Below, piece after piece: positions 26,484 to 36,295 of a DNA stretch of 64,000 bases (the stretch's first letter is position 1; each line of letters starts with the position of its first letter). Below the pieces are notes generated by a model, which was not told where the DNA came from, searched no databases, and saw only the letters and a program-made list of their open reading frames with translations. This DNA comes from Winogradskyella wandonensis (GTDB taxonomy: Bacteria > Bacteroidota > Bacteroidia > Flavobacteriales > Flavobacteriaceae): NCBI RefSeq assembly GCF_004346845.1, contig NZ_SMGI01000002.1, positions 558,001-622,000 on the forward strand. Direction: 5' to 3'. Made by a program: the position numbers and the translations under genes.

Positions 26484-27611
26484 ATGGAACTATTAGAATA
26501 CATAGAACTCGTTTTCACCGACTACACTTTGAGAACCATTACTCTGGGAACAGCCATTCTCGGTGCCGTAACCGGAATGCTTGGTAGTTTTGCTGTACTG
26601 CGAAAACAAAGTCTTCTCGGCGATGCCATTTCTCACGCTGCACTACCTGGAATTGCAATTGCGTTTTTAATCACTGGAGCAAAAGACACCAATACGTTAC
26701 TGTTGGGTGCCTTAGTAAGTGGTTTAATTGGCACATTCTGGATTCGTGGAATCATAAAAAAAACACACTTAAAATCTGATACTGCTTTAGGGTTAATTCT
26801 CTCGTTGTTTTTTGGGTTTGGAATGTTGTTACTCACATTCATTCAAAAGCAACCCAATGCCAATCAAGCAGGATTAGACAAATATTTATTTGGGCAAGCG
26901 GCCACTTTGGTAGAAAGTGATGTTTGGCTCATGACCATGGTTACTGGACTTTGCGTTATTGTTTTATTATTATTCTGGAAAGAATTCAAAATCTTATTAT
27001 TTGATGCAGATTACACAAAAACACTTGGTTTTAATACCAAAACCATCGATATATTAATTACAAGTTTTATTGTTTTAGCTATTGTTTTAGGATTGCAAAC
27101 TGTTGGTGTTGTGTTGATGAGTGCCATGCTTTTAGCACCTGCTGCTGCAGCTCGACAATGGACCAATAGCTTGGCAAAAATGGTGTTTCTGGCTGCCATT
27201 TTTGGTGCGTTTTCTGGTGTATTTGGAACGGCAGTTAGTGCGAGTCAGAATAATCTATCAACAGGACCCGTTATTGTTTTGGTTGCCGCCGTATTTGTTA
27301 TTATATCTTTTGTCTTTTCACCAAGTCGTGGGCTACTATTTAAACAAATTCGCTTCATAAAAAATAGACGTGATTTAGAATTGAATAAAACCTTAGCTTT
27401 TATGCATCAAATTGCGGAAACCCATGAAGATATTTCGCATCCGCATACCATTAAAATCCTCAATAATTTTCAAGGTTACACTAAAGGAACACTCCAAAAA
27501 TTGGTTGACAAAGGCTTTGTGACTTTGGAAGGCAATATGTGGAGCATGACAAAAAAAGGCTATTCAACCGCAGCAAATTTATATAACCAGCAAACAAACG
27601 ACGATGAATAG
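26484..27611 (+). CDS. Metal ABC transporter permease with C-terminal winged-helix-like domain
   Basis: 375 residues. Residues 1-285 are an ABC-3 type permease with about eight membrane helices and the motif LGDAISHAALPG near 45-56. Residues about 293-370 form an added cytoplasmic domain (LAFMHQIAETHED, GYTKGTLQKLVDKGFVTLEG, WSMTKKGYSTA) that has the helix-helix-wing order of MarR/DtxR-like winged helices. Chlamydia YtgC is a known permease of this family fused to a DtxR-like repressor (YtgR). Its last eight bases overlap the second permease. Confidence 0.88.
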   Translation: MELLEYIELVFTDYTLRTITLGTAILGAVTGMLGSFAVLRKQSLLGDAISHAALPGIAIAFLITGAKDTNTLLLGALVSGLIGTFWIRGIIKKTHLKSDTALGLILSLFFGFGMLLLTFIQKQPNANQAGLDKYLFGQAATLVESDVWLMTMVTGLCVIVLLLFWKEFKILLFDADYTKTLGFNTKTIDILITSFIVLAIVLGLQTVGVVLMSAMLLAPAAAARQWTNSLAKMVFLAAIFGAFSGVFGTAVSASQNNLSTGPVIVLVAAVFVIISFVFSPSRGLLFKQIRFIKNRRDLELNKTLAFMHQIAETHEDISHPHTIKILNNFQGYTKGTLQKLVDKGFVTLEGNMWSMTKKGYSTAANLYNQQTNDDE

Positions 27612-28764
27612 CGCTCAAATAGAAATACAACTTATTGCCAGTTTAGTTGCCATAGCTTGTGCTATTCCAGGAACGTTTTTGGTTCTCCGAAAAATGGCCA
27701 TGATTAGTGATGCTATAAGTCATTCCATCTTGCCAGGAATAGTAATAGGTTTTTTTATAACGCACGATTTAAATTCGCCTTTACTGATTGTTTTGGCTGC
27801 GCTCTCAGGAATATTAACTGTAGTTTTAGTAGAATATATTCAGAAAACAGGGTTGGTAAAAGAAGATACGGCGATTGGTCTCGTTTTTCCTGCGTTGTTT
27901 AGTGTCGGCGTTATTATGATTGCCAAAAACGCCAACGATGTCCATCTTGATGTTGATGCCGTTTTGCTGGGCGAATTGGCATTTGCTCCATTCGACAGAC
28001 TGATTATCAATGGCATGGACGTTGGACCAAAATCTTTATGGATTATCGGTGTAATCTTACTCATTACTTTAATACTTTTATTTGCGTTTTTTAAGGAATT
28101 AAAAGTCAGCACGTTTGATAAAGGCTTAGCAACATCTTTAGGTTTTTCTCCAGCGATTATTCATTATGGATTAATGTCAGTTTCATCGGTAACAACGGTT
28201 GGCGCGTTTGATGCTGTAGGTGCTATTTTAGTTGTAGCCTTGATGATTGCGCCTGCCGCAGCTGCCTATTTATTGACAACAGATTTAAAGAAAATGCTTA
28301 TGCTCTCAGTTTGTTTTGGTGTATTTAGTGCCATTTTGGGTTATTGGGTTGCGCATTGGTTAGATGCTTCCATCGCTGGTTCTATAACCACAACTTTAGG
28401 CTTACTGTTTTTAATGGTGTATTTGTTTGCACCAAGCAAAGGTATAATTGCCGTGATGTATCGCGAAAAACAACAGCGTGCAGAAGTGTCTCTCATCACA
28501 TTTTTACTTCACCTTCAAAATCATAATGAAGTTGAAGAACGCCATGTAAATCATCTCAGAGAACACATCAATTGGCAAAAAGTAAGAGCAACAAAAGTAT
28601 TAGAATTAGCCAAAAAAAATAACATGATTCATATTGAAAATGATGTGGTATCACTTACCAATAAAGGTGAAACTTTTACCTCTAAAGCTATCGACTATAT
28701 CATTACCAACAAAGATGCACAAATTGAAGATATGAAGGATGACTTCTTTTTGTTCCGAGGATAA
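27604..28764 (+). CDS. Second metal ABC transporter permease with C-terminal winged-helix-like domain
   Basis: 386 residues. The ABC-3 permease core (1-285) has RKMAMISDAISHSILPG at 29-45 and pairs with the first permease. Residues about 290-368 again form an extra domain (LITFLLHLQNHNEVEERHV, WQKVRATKVLELAKKNNMI, VVSLTNKGETFTSKA) like a winged helix. Both permeases of one transporter having such a tail is unusual. The start overlaps the stop of the first permease, so they are coupled. Confidence 0.88.
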   Translation: MNSAQIEIQLIASLVAIACAIPGTFLVLRKMAMISDAISHSILPGIVIGFFITHDLNSPLLIVLAALSGILTVVLVEYIQKTGLVKEDTAIGLVFPALFSVGVIMIAKNANDVHLDVDAVLLGELAFAPFDRLIINGMDVGPKSLWIIGVILLITLILLFAFFKELKVSTFDKGLATSLGFSPAIIHYGLMSVSSVTTVGAFDAVGAILVVALMIAPAAAAYLLTTDLKKMLMLSVCFGVFSAILGYWVAHWLDASIAGSITTTLGLLFLMVYLFAPSKGIIAVMYREKQQRAEVSLITFLLHLQNHNEVEERHVNHLREHINWQKVRATKVLELAKKNNMIHIENDVVSLTNKGETFTSKAIDYIITNKDAQIEDMKDDFFLFRG

Positions 28765-28782
28765 TGGGTTTACTTAAACCCA
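28765..28782. terminator. Short hairpin at convergent gene ends
   Basis: TGGGTTTA-CT-TAAACCCA is a perfect 8-bp stem in the five-base gap between convergent genes and overlaps the last codons of the DnaJ gene. It lacks a T run, so termination is uncertain. Confidence 0.35.
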
Positions 28783-29564
28783 CGCTCTTTCTGGATATGT
28801 TCGTAAGCTTCTTGTACTTGTCTAAATTTCTCTTCTGCGCCTTCACGGTGTTCTTCGCCCAAATGACTTAAACGGTCTGGATGATACTTTTTCGCCATCT
28901 TACGGTAGGCACGCTTTACCTCATCGTCAGAAACTGTTTTTTCAATTTCTAAAATCTTATAAGCATTATTCGTACTATTGTAAAACATGGCTTTTATGCT
29001 TTCATAATCACGACTACTAATACCCAAATAACCTGCTATCGTGTAAATCTGTTTAATTTCGTCTTGAGTCACTAATCCATCTGCTTTTGCAATGCCGAAT
29101 AAAAAATGAAGCAATTGTAAACGTGACGCATGGTCCATCATCTGCTTTATTTGCATACAGACTTGACGTGTAGAAATATTTTGCTTGGTTATACCTTTAA
29201 ACAAACGAAACGCCATATTTGCACGTTCTTTACCATACATATTGGTAAACTGCTGACGCACAAAATCGAGCTCACGCTGATCTTGTTTTCCATCGGCTTT
29301 AATAACTACTGAAGCTAAAATTAAAAGGCTTACCTCAAAATCTCCAGAACGGGTTTGTGCGCGTTGCTCTCGTTGTCTCCTTTGATATGTTGGTTGCTTA
29401 TAAGGGTCGCGTCTACGCTTTTTCCCTGCTTGACGCTCGCCTAATAGCGGACTAGAATCTGCGGCATTATCGACTATACTTCCTAAAGCCAAACCAATTA
29501 TAGCACCAATTGGCCCTCCGAAAGACCATCCTATTGCGGCACCTATCCATTTTGAAAAACTCAT
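28770..29564 (-). CDS. TerB-DnaJ co-chaperone (DjlA-like)
   Basis: 264 residues. The N-terminal 30 residues are a Gly-rich hydrophobic segment ([19 protein letters not shown]) that resembles DjlA's membrane-inserting part. A TerB-like helical domain spans about 75-180 ([19 protein letters not shown]). The C-terminal J domain has the HPD motif in [12 protein letters not shown] and would stimulate DnaK ATPase activity. It is convergent with the metal permeases. Confidence 0.88.
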   Translation of the reverse strand: MSFSKWIGAAIGWSFGGPIGAIIGLALGSIVDNAADSSPLLGERQAGKKRRRDPYKQPTYQRRQREQRAQTRSGDFEVSLLILASVVIKADGKQDQRELDFVRQQFTNMYGKERANMAFRLFKGITKQNISTRQVCMQIKQMMDHASRLQLLHFLFGIAKADGLVTQDEIKQIYTIAGYLGISSRDYESIKAMFYNSTNNAYKILEIEKTVSDDEVKRAYRKMAKKYHPDRLSHLGEEHREGAEEKFRQVQEAYEHIQKERGFK

Positions 29565-29639
29565 TCTATCATAGATTTTATGAATGTGTAAATATACTAT
29601 TTGTTAGTGTATCACTCTTTTGTTTTGTTACACATTTGG

Positions 29640-29647
29640 TATCTTTG
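29640..29647 (+). promoter_or_regulatory. Predicted promoter for the bacilliredoxin gene
   Basis: TATCTTTG matches TAnnTTTG; TTTG at 29619-29622 lies 17 bases upstream and fits a -33 element. The ATG follows at 29679. Confidence 0.6.
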
Positions 29648-29678
29648 CAACTCAACTTGATAATTAAAATTAAAAAAT

Positions 29679-30089
29679 ATGTATCCACCAGAATTAGTAA
29701 AACCAATGCGTGAGGATTTAACCAATGTTGGTTTTGAAGAATTACATACAACAGAAGCCGTAGATAGTGCTATTGCAAAAGAAGGAACAACACTTGTGGT
29801 TGTAAATTCGGTTTGTGGCTGTGCTGCAGCAAATGCTAGGCCTGGCGCTCGTATGAGTTTACAGAATGCTAAACGTCCAGACAACTTAGTTACTGTATTT
29901 GCAGGTGTTGATAGAGATGCTACAAACAAAGCTAGAGAATATATGGTTCCTTTTCCTCCGAGCTCGCCAAGTATGGCATTATTTAAAGATGGAGAATTAG
30001 TACATATGTTAGAGCGTCACCACATCGAAGGTCGTCCTGCAGAATTGATTGCGGAAAATTTAATGGACGCATACAACGAGTATTGCTAA
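29679..30089 (+). CDS. BrxA/BrxB family bacilliredoxin
   Basis: 136 residues with the CGC redox motif in VNSVCGCAAANARPGA at about 50-52, on a thioredoxin-like fold. Bacilliredoxins remove bacillithiol from proteins after oxidative stress. Bacillithiol or a similar thiol is inferred in some Bacteroidota, so the role fits, but no bacillithiol synthesis gene is in the window. It has its own promoter and terminator. Confidence 0.93.
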   Translation: MYPPELVKPMREDLTNVGFEELHTTEAVDSAIAKEGTTLVVVNSVCGCAAANARPGARMSLQNAKRPDNLVTVFAGVDRDATNKAREYMVPFPPSSPSMALFKDGELVHMLERHHIEGRPAELIAENLMDAYNEYC

Positions 30090-30108
30090 ACATTAAAAAC
30101 ATAAATTT

Positions 30109-30138
30109 AAACCCTGACTTTTATCGTCAGGGTTTTTT
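30109..30138 (+). terminator. Rho-independent terminator after bacilliredoxin
   Basis: AAACCCTGAC (30109-30118) pairs with GTCAGGGTTT (30126-30135) over a seven-base loop, followed by T residues. Confidence 0.9.
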
Positions 30139-30149
30139 ATTTTTACTGC

Positions 30150-30890
30150 ATGATGAAACTCTTAGCCTATCCACTTACTGTTTTATACTTTCTATGTTTT
30201 GGTTTAACCCTTGTTGTATTTCATCCTATACAATGGTTCTGCTTTAATGTCTTTGGTTATAAAGCGCATAAAGTGAGTGTAGATTGGTTACAGTTTTTTT
30301 TAATGCGCTGTCTTAATATTTTGGGTACACGCTTTAGTTTTAATAACCCTCATAGAATTGAGGTAGGACGTCCTGTAATTATTGTGGCTAACCATCAAAG
30401 CATGTACGATATTCCACCTCTGATTTGGTATTTGCGCAAACATCATGTAAAGTTTGTAAGTAAAAAAGAATTAGGAAAAGGCATACCAAGTGTTTCTTAT
30501 AATTTAAGACATGGCGGCTCTGTTTTAATAGACCGAAAAGAGCCTCTAAAATCGATTACTGCTATTAAGGATTTTGCAAAACGTATTGCAAAGAATAATT
30601 GGGCTGCTGTGATTTTTCCCGAAGGAACACGAAGTCGAACAGGAAAAACAAAACCATTTAAAGCCAAAGGCCTTTTAACCATTTTTGCTAATGCCCCAGA
30701 GGCAGTAGTTCTACCAATTACTATAAATAACTCATGGAAAACGTTACGTTATGGAAAGTTCCCTATGGGATTGGGAGCACATATAAAATTTACAGTGCAT
30801 CAACCTTTAGAATTGAATACATTTGATGATAAAGAAGCACTTATAAAACAACTTGAAGAAATCATTACAAAAGCTGTTATAGGAAAATGA
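30150..30890 (+). CDS. plsC: 1-acyl-sn-glycerol-3-phosphate acyltransferase
   Basis: 246 residues, starting at the first of two adjacent ATGs. It carries the acyltransferase motifs NHQSMYDI (NHx4D) and FPEGTRS, and two N-terminal membrane helices. It makes phosphatidic acid from lysophosphatidic acid. Its stop overlaps the next gene's ATG (ATGA), so the HD hydrolase is translated from the same message. Confidence 0.93.
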   Translation: MMKLLAYPLTVLYFLCFGLTLVVFHPIQWFCFNVFGYKAHKVSVDWLQFFLMRCLNILGTRFSFNNPHRIEVGRPVIIVANHQSMYDIPPLIWYLRKHHVKFVSKKELGKGIPSVSYNLRHGGSVLIDRKEPLKSITAIKDFAKRIAKNNWAAVIFPEGTRSRTGKTKPFKAKGLLTIFANAPEAVVLPITINNSWKTLRYGKFPMGLGAHIKFTVHQPLELNTFDDKEALIKQLEEIITKAVIGK

Positions 30891-31537
30891 CCCAACTCAT
30901 AGAAAATACTATAAGGTTTGTAAAAACTGAGCTTAAAGATGCTGAAGGCGGACATGATTGGTTTCATATCGAGCGTGTTTACAAAAACACTTTACTAATT
31001 GCTAAAACTGAAAATGTAGATATAGAAATTGTTTCTCTTTCAGCTCTACTTCATGATATTGCCGACCCAAAGTTTTATGATGGTGATGAAACTGTAGGTC
31101 CAACAAAAGCTCGTGAGTTCTTATTCAAAGAAAATGTAGACAGCAAGATTATAGAACACGTCGTTGCTATTATCGAAAATATATCTTTTAAGAATTCACT
31201 AGAAAGTGGAGTGAAATTTACCTCAAAAGAGCTTGAAGTTGTGCAAGATGCAGACCGTTTAGATGCTATTGGTGCCATTGGTATTGCGCGTTGTTTTAAT
31301 TACGGTGGGTTTAAAAACAGGGCGTTGTACAATCCAGAAATTAAGCCCAACCTCAACATGTCTAAAGAAGAATATAAATCTTCTGAGGCTCCAACAATTA
31401 ATCATTTTTACGAAAAGCTATTGCTTTTAAAAGACAAAATGAATACTAAAACTGGAAAGCAGATTGCAGAAAAACGGCATCAATTTATGGAGTTATACCT
31501 CACACAATTTTATGGGGAGTGGCAAGGGAAACTATGA
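30887..31537 (+). CDS. HD domain phosphohydrolase (YedJ/YpgQ-like)
   Basis: 216 residues with HD-family motifs: HDWFHIERV near 23-31, LLHDIAD near 52-58 and QDADRLDAIGAIG near 120. These place metal-binding His and Asp as in YedJ-type enzymes, which act on nucleotides or pyrophosphate. The substrate is not known here. It is coupled to plsC by an overlapping start. Confidence 0.86.
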   Translation: MTQLIENTIRFVKTELKDAEGGHDWFHIERVYKNTLLIAKTENVDIEIVSLSALLHDIADPKFYDGDETVGPTKAREFLFKENVDSKIIEHVVAIIENISFKNSLESGVKFTSKELEVVQDADRLDAIGAIGIARCFNYGGFKNRALYNPEIKPNLNMSKEEYKSSEAPTINHFYEKLLLLKDKMNTKTGKQIAEKRHQFMELYLTQFYGEWQGKL

Positions 31538-31543
31538 GATTTT

Positions 31544-34500
31544 TTACTTCTTAATATTAATTAAACTCGCACTCTCATTATTTCTTATAACTAAAACGTG
31601 ACGCGCTCCATTAACTGAAATTTCTTTAAGATGCTGAACATTCCCACGTATTTTTAATCCACTTTCTGATGGCATTACCGCTTCAAAATTAGAATTGCCT
31701 CTATTTAATAATGTTGCACCAATGGAAGCATCGTATCTGCCATACTCGGCATCTGTCCCATAGAAATTACCGCCTGTGATAATGTCTTTATTTCCATCTT
31801 TATCAAGGTCTGTAACTACAGCATCATTAAGTACTGAGATTTGTGTTTCGGACGGGAGAGGTTGCGCGTTGAATCGTTTTCCGCCTTCATTAATAAACAG
31901 ATAATGCTTAAAGTCATTAGCTTTTAAAATCTTTACATTCTGAAGCTCCTGCGGTGTAAAAACATCTGTCATCGTGGCATTAGAATATGGCGTATAACGC
32001 GTAAAACGTTTTTTTAGAAACGCCATTTGGTCTAAAACACGATCACGATTGTGAAGTGGGTAACTTACACCTTCATTATACGTTGTAATTATTGGATCTA
32101 AACTTCCGTTACGATCAAAATCTTTATAATATAGCTCCACAGGCTCACTATCCGAGGCTTTAAATATTGAGTTTAAGCCTAAGTTTCCAGCAATAATATC
32201 CTTAAAACTATCGCCATTAACATCTGCAATTGTTACGGAGTTCCACCAGCCTATTTTATTATCTAAGCCATAATCTGTGGTTCTATTTCTATAAGTCCCA
32301 TTTTCAAATTTAAATACTGAAACTGGCATCCATTCACCAGCAACAATTAATTCTTTTATACCATCATTATCTAGGTCTGCAAATTCTGCATCAGTGACCA
32401 TACCAATATTAGAAATGTCCTTTCCCCATTGAATCGTAACATCTTTAAAAGAGCCATTTTCGTTTTTAAGAAAGTAACTTTTAGGAGATTCTGGATATCG
32501 GCCCGGTTTTACTCTAGAGCCTATAAACATATCTTGCTGACCGTCACCGTCGATATCATGAACTTTTACAACAGAGCCACTTTCTAAAATAGTTGGTATA
32601 ACATTGCGGATACGGCTAAAGTTTCCTTTTCCGTCACCAAAATACATGCGGTCTAAATAGTTCTGCGTATTGGCTTTAGTTTCGTTTCCACCGCTGACTA
32701 CATATAAGTCTAAATTTCCATCGCCATTAGCATCAAAAAAGACAGCATCAGTATCTTCGTGGGTTTTATCGACTTCAAAATCTAATATCTCTTTTTTGCT
32801 GAAATTACCTGAATTAGTTTGTAAAAATAATTTTCCTGAGAAATCTTTTGCTCCACCAAGATAAACATCTTCGAGACCATCGCCATTAACATCTGCTATA
32901 GCAACTGCTGGCCCTTCTTCACTTAGCTTGTGATGCAAAAGAGGTTCTCTTTTAAAGTCTATAAACTCATTTTCTATATGTGAAAATCCTTTGCCTAACA
33001 CGGCTGAATTATCCTCAAAAAACTTAGCATTTTTAGACGCTTCCTTGAATACAGAAGTAGGGTTTCGTTTTACGGTAATAGACTTATTTAACTCTGGCTT
33101 TTCGATAATTTGCATACGCTTATCTGGCCATATAATTTCTAATTTTTCTGCAACGACTCCTTTGGGAATTCCATAATGTAGTTTATGCTGTGAAGAGGAC
33201 AAAAAGCCTCTTGTAGGATTGTAAGATTCTGTAATTGTTTCACCGTTAGATAAGGTAAGCTTTCCTATTGTCCCTGTAAATACTTTTCCTTTTTCATATT
33301 CAAAATCAACAGATAAAAAATTGTTTTCTAGCTGTTCTTTTCCATTATTCTTCATGATGAATGGAACATCATTAATATTATTAACGACGACGTCTAAATA
33401 ACCATCATTATCTAAGTCTGAATACGCTGCCCCATTAGAAAACGTAGGTTTCCCACTATTCCAAACTTCGGAAACATCTTCAAAGTTATTTAAGCCTTTA
33501 TTCTTAAAAAGAAAAGCTGAAACTGGAATACTTGGAATTTCTTCAACCCAATCTTTTAAGGTGATTTGCTTAGTATTGAGCTTCTTCTGAAGTTCGTCCA
33601 TTTTATATCTTGAGTAATCATTGTTGGTAATATCACGCATGTAGCCATTAGTGACGTGAACATCTTTTAGACCATCATTATCAAAATCTGCTAAAAGCAC
33701 ACTCCAACTCCATTCGGTTTGAGCAATATTGTTTAAAAATGAAATATCGGAAAACGTCTCATTTCCATTACTTATATTAAGAGTATTTGAGGCGTATTGG
33801 GTACCATAATCGTATTTAACCATTTTCTCAAACTTGTCGTAGTTCTGCATCATCATCATCATTTTTCGACGGTCGTTCTCGTTTGGCGCCATATCTAGAG
33901 TGAGCAAATCCGAGTTGCCATCGTTATTAATATCTGCAAAGTCAGAACCCATAGAAGAAAACGAGGTATGACTGAAATATTCATCTATTTTATCTTCAAA
34001 ACTATTTTTCCCTTTATTGATTAAAAGTCTGTCTAGCTTAATGTAATCATTACACACATAAATATCGGGCTTAAAATCGTTATTAAAATCCCCAATAACA
34101 GCACTAAGACTAAAGGCATCATTTAAGATTCCAGCTTTTTCAGATTCGTCTTTAAAGCCTTTGCCATTATTAACGTAAAATCTATTGGATAAATTGGTGA
34201 AATCGCTTGGTACAGCTGGTGAGATTTTACCTTTTTCATCTCGAGCTATCTTGATAACGCTTGCTTCTTTAAGGTTTCGTGGATGATTAAGAACATAAAC
34301 ATCTAAATCATTATCTCCATCAGAATCGAAAAAATAAGCTTGTACTGAATATCCTGAATCTGCAAGTCCATAAGCTTCAGCCTCTTCTGTAAAAGTTAAA
34401 TCGCCATTATTAACGTAAAGTACATTTTTCCTTAATTGATCTTGACTAGAAACCGACTTGCAAACGTAAATATCCAATAACCCGTCATTATTAATATCTG

Positions 34501-34912
34501 CCATGGTTACGCCTGTCTTAAAGCCTTGACCTCCGCCAACTTTTGCGGAAAGGGTTATGTCTTTAAATTTGAAGTTCCCTTGGTTGAGATAAAGTTTATC
34601 ACTTACCCTATTTCCTGTAAAATAGATATCGTCTAATCCATCATTATTAATATCTCCTACTGCCACACCACCGCCGTTATAGAGATACTCGTAAGTGATA
34701 ATATTTAAATTATCCGTTTCGACAATATCATTACTAAATGAAATATTTGTCTCTGAAGGTTCTAAATATGTAAAAAGAGGTGGTTGTTTGTTGATTTCCT
34801 TTTTTTCAGTATTTGGTTTTGAATCAGTCTTCACTTGTTGTCTATCCTCATTGCAATTAACACACATCAACACTGAAATTATAAATCCTAAATACCTCAA
34901 AAACCTTGTCAT
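31544..34912 (-). CDS. FG-GAP repeat / ASPIC-UnbV surface protein
   Basis: 1122 residues with an N-terminal signal rich in hydrophobic residues and a Cys near 17-20, so it may be a lipoprotein. Many FG-GAP calcium-binding repeats follow, each with a DxNxDGxxD pattern such as DINNDGLDDIYFTGN and DFNNDFKPDIYV. About 600-680 is a UnbV-type ASPIC domain (GTIGKLTLSNGETI, LEIIWPDKRMQ). A second repeat set follows. It likely binds a ligand on the outer surface. It starts three bases after the PAP2/haloperoxidase lipoprotein's stop, so the two are an operon. Confidence 0.88.
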   Translation of the reverse strand: MTRFLRYLGFIISVLMCVNCNEDRQQVKTDSKPNTEKKEINKQPPLFTYLEPSETNISFSNDIVETDNLNIITYEYLYNGGGVAVGDINNDGLDDIYFTGNRVSDKLYLNQGNFKFKDITLSAKVGGGQGFKTGVTMADINNDGLLDIYVCKSVSSQDQLRKNVLYVNNGDLTFTEEAEAYGLADSGYSVQAYFFDSDGDNDLDVYVLNHPRNLKEASVIKIARDEKGKISPAVPSDFTNLSNRFYVNNGKGFKDESEKAGILNDAFSLSAVIGDFNNDFKPDIYVCNDYIKLDRLLINKGKNSFEDKIDEYFSHTSFSSMGSDFADINNDGNSDLLTLDMAPNENDRRKMMMMMQNYDKFEKMVKYDYGTQYASNTLNISNGNETFSDISFLNNIAQTEWSWSVLLADFDNDGLKDVHVTNGYMRDITNNDYSRYKMDELQKKLNTKQITLKDWVEEIPSIPVSAFLFKNKGLNNFEDVSEVWNSGKPTFSNGAAYSDLDNDGYLDVVVNNINDVPFIMKNNGKEQLENNFLSVDFEYEKGKVFTGTIGKLTLSNGETITESYNPTRGFLSSSQHKLHYGIPKGVVAEKLEIIWPDKRMQIIEKPELNKSITVKRNPTSVFKEASKNAKFFEDNSAVLGKGFSHIENEFIDFKREPLLHHKLSEEGPAVAIADVNGDGLEDVYLGGAKDFSGKLFLQTNSGNFSKKEILDFEVDKTHEDTDAVFFDANGDGNLDLYVVSGGNETKANTQNYLDRMYFGDGKGNFSRIRNVIPTILESGSVVKVHDIDGDGQQDMFIGSRVKPGRYPESPKSYFLKNENGSFKDVTIQWGKDISNIGMVTDAEFADLDNDGIKELIVAGEWMPVSVFKFENGTYRNRTTDYGLDNKIGWWNSVTIADVNGDSFKDIIAGNLGLNSIFKASDSEPVELYYKDFDRNGSLDPIITTYNEGVSYPLHNRDRVLDQMAFLKKRFTRYTPYSNATMTDVFTPQELQNVKILKANDFKHYLFINEGGKRFNAQPLPSETQISVLNDAVVTDLDKDGNKDIITGGNFYGTDAEYGRYDASIGATLLNRGNSNFEAVMPSESGLKIRGNVQHLKEISVNGARHVLVIRNNESASLINIKK

Positions 34913-34915
34913 CTT

Positions 34916-36226
34916 CTATTGTAATTTTTTCATAATTAAATTTGCGATTTCACGACCCTGCCTTGCTCCTTCTTCGACGCCTTGCATGTAATGGATACCT
35001 CCATAAAAACGACTCATATTGACCTGGTTTGCAGCTTCTCTAAAGGAATTGAAGGTTCGCTGTTCCAATCCAAAACGCAGTTGGGTATTATCTGTAAAAC
35101 TATAATATTCCCCGTATATAGATGATAAAACTTCTGCTGCAGAAGCGGACGTTGCACTATGCCCACTTGTATATTCTGGAAATGGTGGTGTTTGCAAAAC
35201 AGGTGTCCATTCTGGGTCTATATTCTCCTGAATAAAGGTTACAGGACGCACTAAATCAGTTTTGTATTTTACATGCCAAGCCGCAATAATAGCATCGAAC
35301 ATCGCCATGGAAGTCAATGTGTAGGCTTTGGTCGTGGTGTAATAATGTGAATTTTCTTTAGAGGAAATCTGATTGATAATATTTAACCAGTGTCCTGGCG
35401 GCGTGAATTTGTGAATGGTCGTTACCATATGCCCTTTATGAACCGTCATAATAGGATTACAATCCCAAAACCAAGCGGTTTTTTCAGTGTCTTCTGTCTT
35501 ATTATTCACCGCTTCATAAACTTGGTAGACCATTTTATAAAAATCTGAATCCTCATCAGTGCTATATGTTGGTAAAGGCTTATACTTAAAAACATTAGCG
35601 CTATCTATAACCATAGGTCTTATCTTATCCCAATGCGGTTCTAATCCGGTAGCGTAATCTGGCGGTGTTTCTCTCCAATTTTCAGGTTGTTTTGTACTTG
35701 TAAAGCGTGGATAAGTCCGTGTTTCGGAATACATGTCTTTATCTATCCAATTGCTTATCTGTTTTGAAACTTCTAAAGCGTAATCTTCAGAGTTCTTTAT
35801 CGCTAATTCTGAAAGTCCCAAACGTGCTGCCTTTGTTTTAAGGCTATCGGTTAAATCTTCAAAAAAGTGCTCTGAATAAATGAGTTTTTTACCAATAGTT
35901 GAAAATGCTAAAAGTGAGGCTAATTCTGGATTTACATCATCTCGCTTTGAAATCTTAAAATCCTCTAAACCATTTATTTTTGTTGTAATTTCTGCTAAAC
36001 TATCTTGATGCATGCTTTGCAACGTTGTATAATGTGCTAAATGCGCATAAGCATATATCCGACTTGCCACTGGTGGCGTAAACGCATCTTCCATAACTGC
36101 TTCTAACAAAACGGTGTTGGCATCGTTTAAATCTGATGTTTGAAAAACTTGAGCGTTAGGTTTTGTATCGTTTTTACAAGAGAACAGAAGAACAGTAATA
36201 AAAAGGACAAAAAGTCTTGATTTCAT
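34916..36226 (-). CDS. PAP2-superfamily lipoprotein, vanadium haloperoxidase-like
   Basis: 436 residues; lipobox LLFSC with Cys17. The PAP2/haloperoxidase active-site set is present: KYKTDLVRP (Kx6RP), TSGHSATS (PSGH with Thr for Pro), and SRFYGGIHYMQG (SRx5H). The Asp after the last His in phosphatases is Gly here. Enzymes of this set bind vanadate or phosphate and act as haloperoxidases or acid phosphatases; the reaction cannot be told apart from sequence. It is the upstream gene of a pair with the FG-GAP protein. Confidence 0.85.
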   Translation of the reverse strand: MKSRLFVLFITVLLFSCKNDTKPNAQVFQTSDLNDANTVLLEAVMEDAFTPPVASRIYAYAHLAHYTTLQSMHQDSLAEITTKINGLEDFKISKRDDVNPELASLLAFSTIGKKLIYSEHFFEDLTDSLKTKAARLGLSELAIKNSEDYALEVSKQISNWIDKDMYSETRTYPRFTSTKQPENWRETPPDYATGLEPHWDKIRPMVIDSANVFKYKPLPTYSTDEDSDFYKMVYQVYEAVNNKTEDTEKTAWFWDCNPIMTVHKGHMVTTIHKFTPPGHWLNIINQISSKENSHYYTTTKAYTLTSMAMFDAIIAAWHVKYKTDLVRPVTFIQENIDPEWTPVLQTPPFPEYTSGHSATSASAAEVLSSIYGEYYSFTDNTQLRFGLEQRTFNSFREAANQVNMSRFYGGIHYMQGVEEGARQGREIANLIMKKLQ

Positions 36227-36295
36227 TTTTAGTTGATTAATCGACTAAATATACTTAAATATTCAAACTAATCAAGACTGCTCGGGATTTGAGAT

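Noticed and set aside
23020..28764. Naming the transporter as zinc-specific ZnuABC
   Set aside because: The binding protein lacks the His-rich loop and its His, His, His, Asp ligands fit TroA/MntA; metal choice left open.
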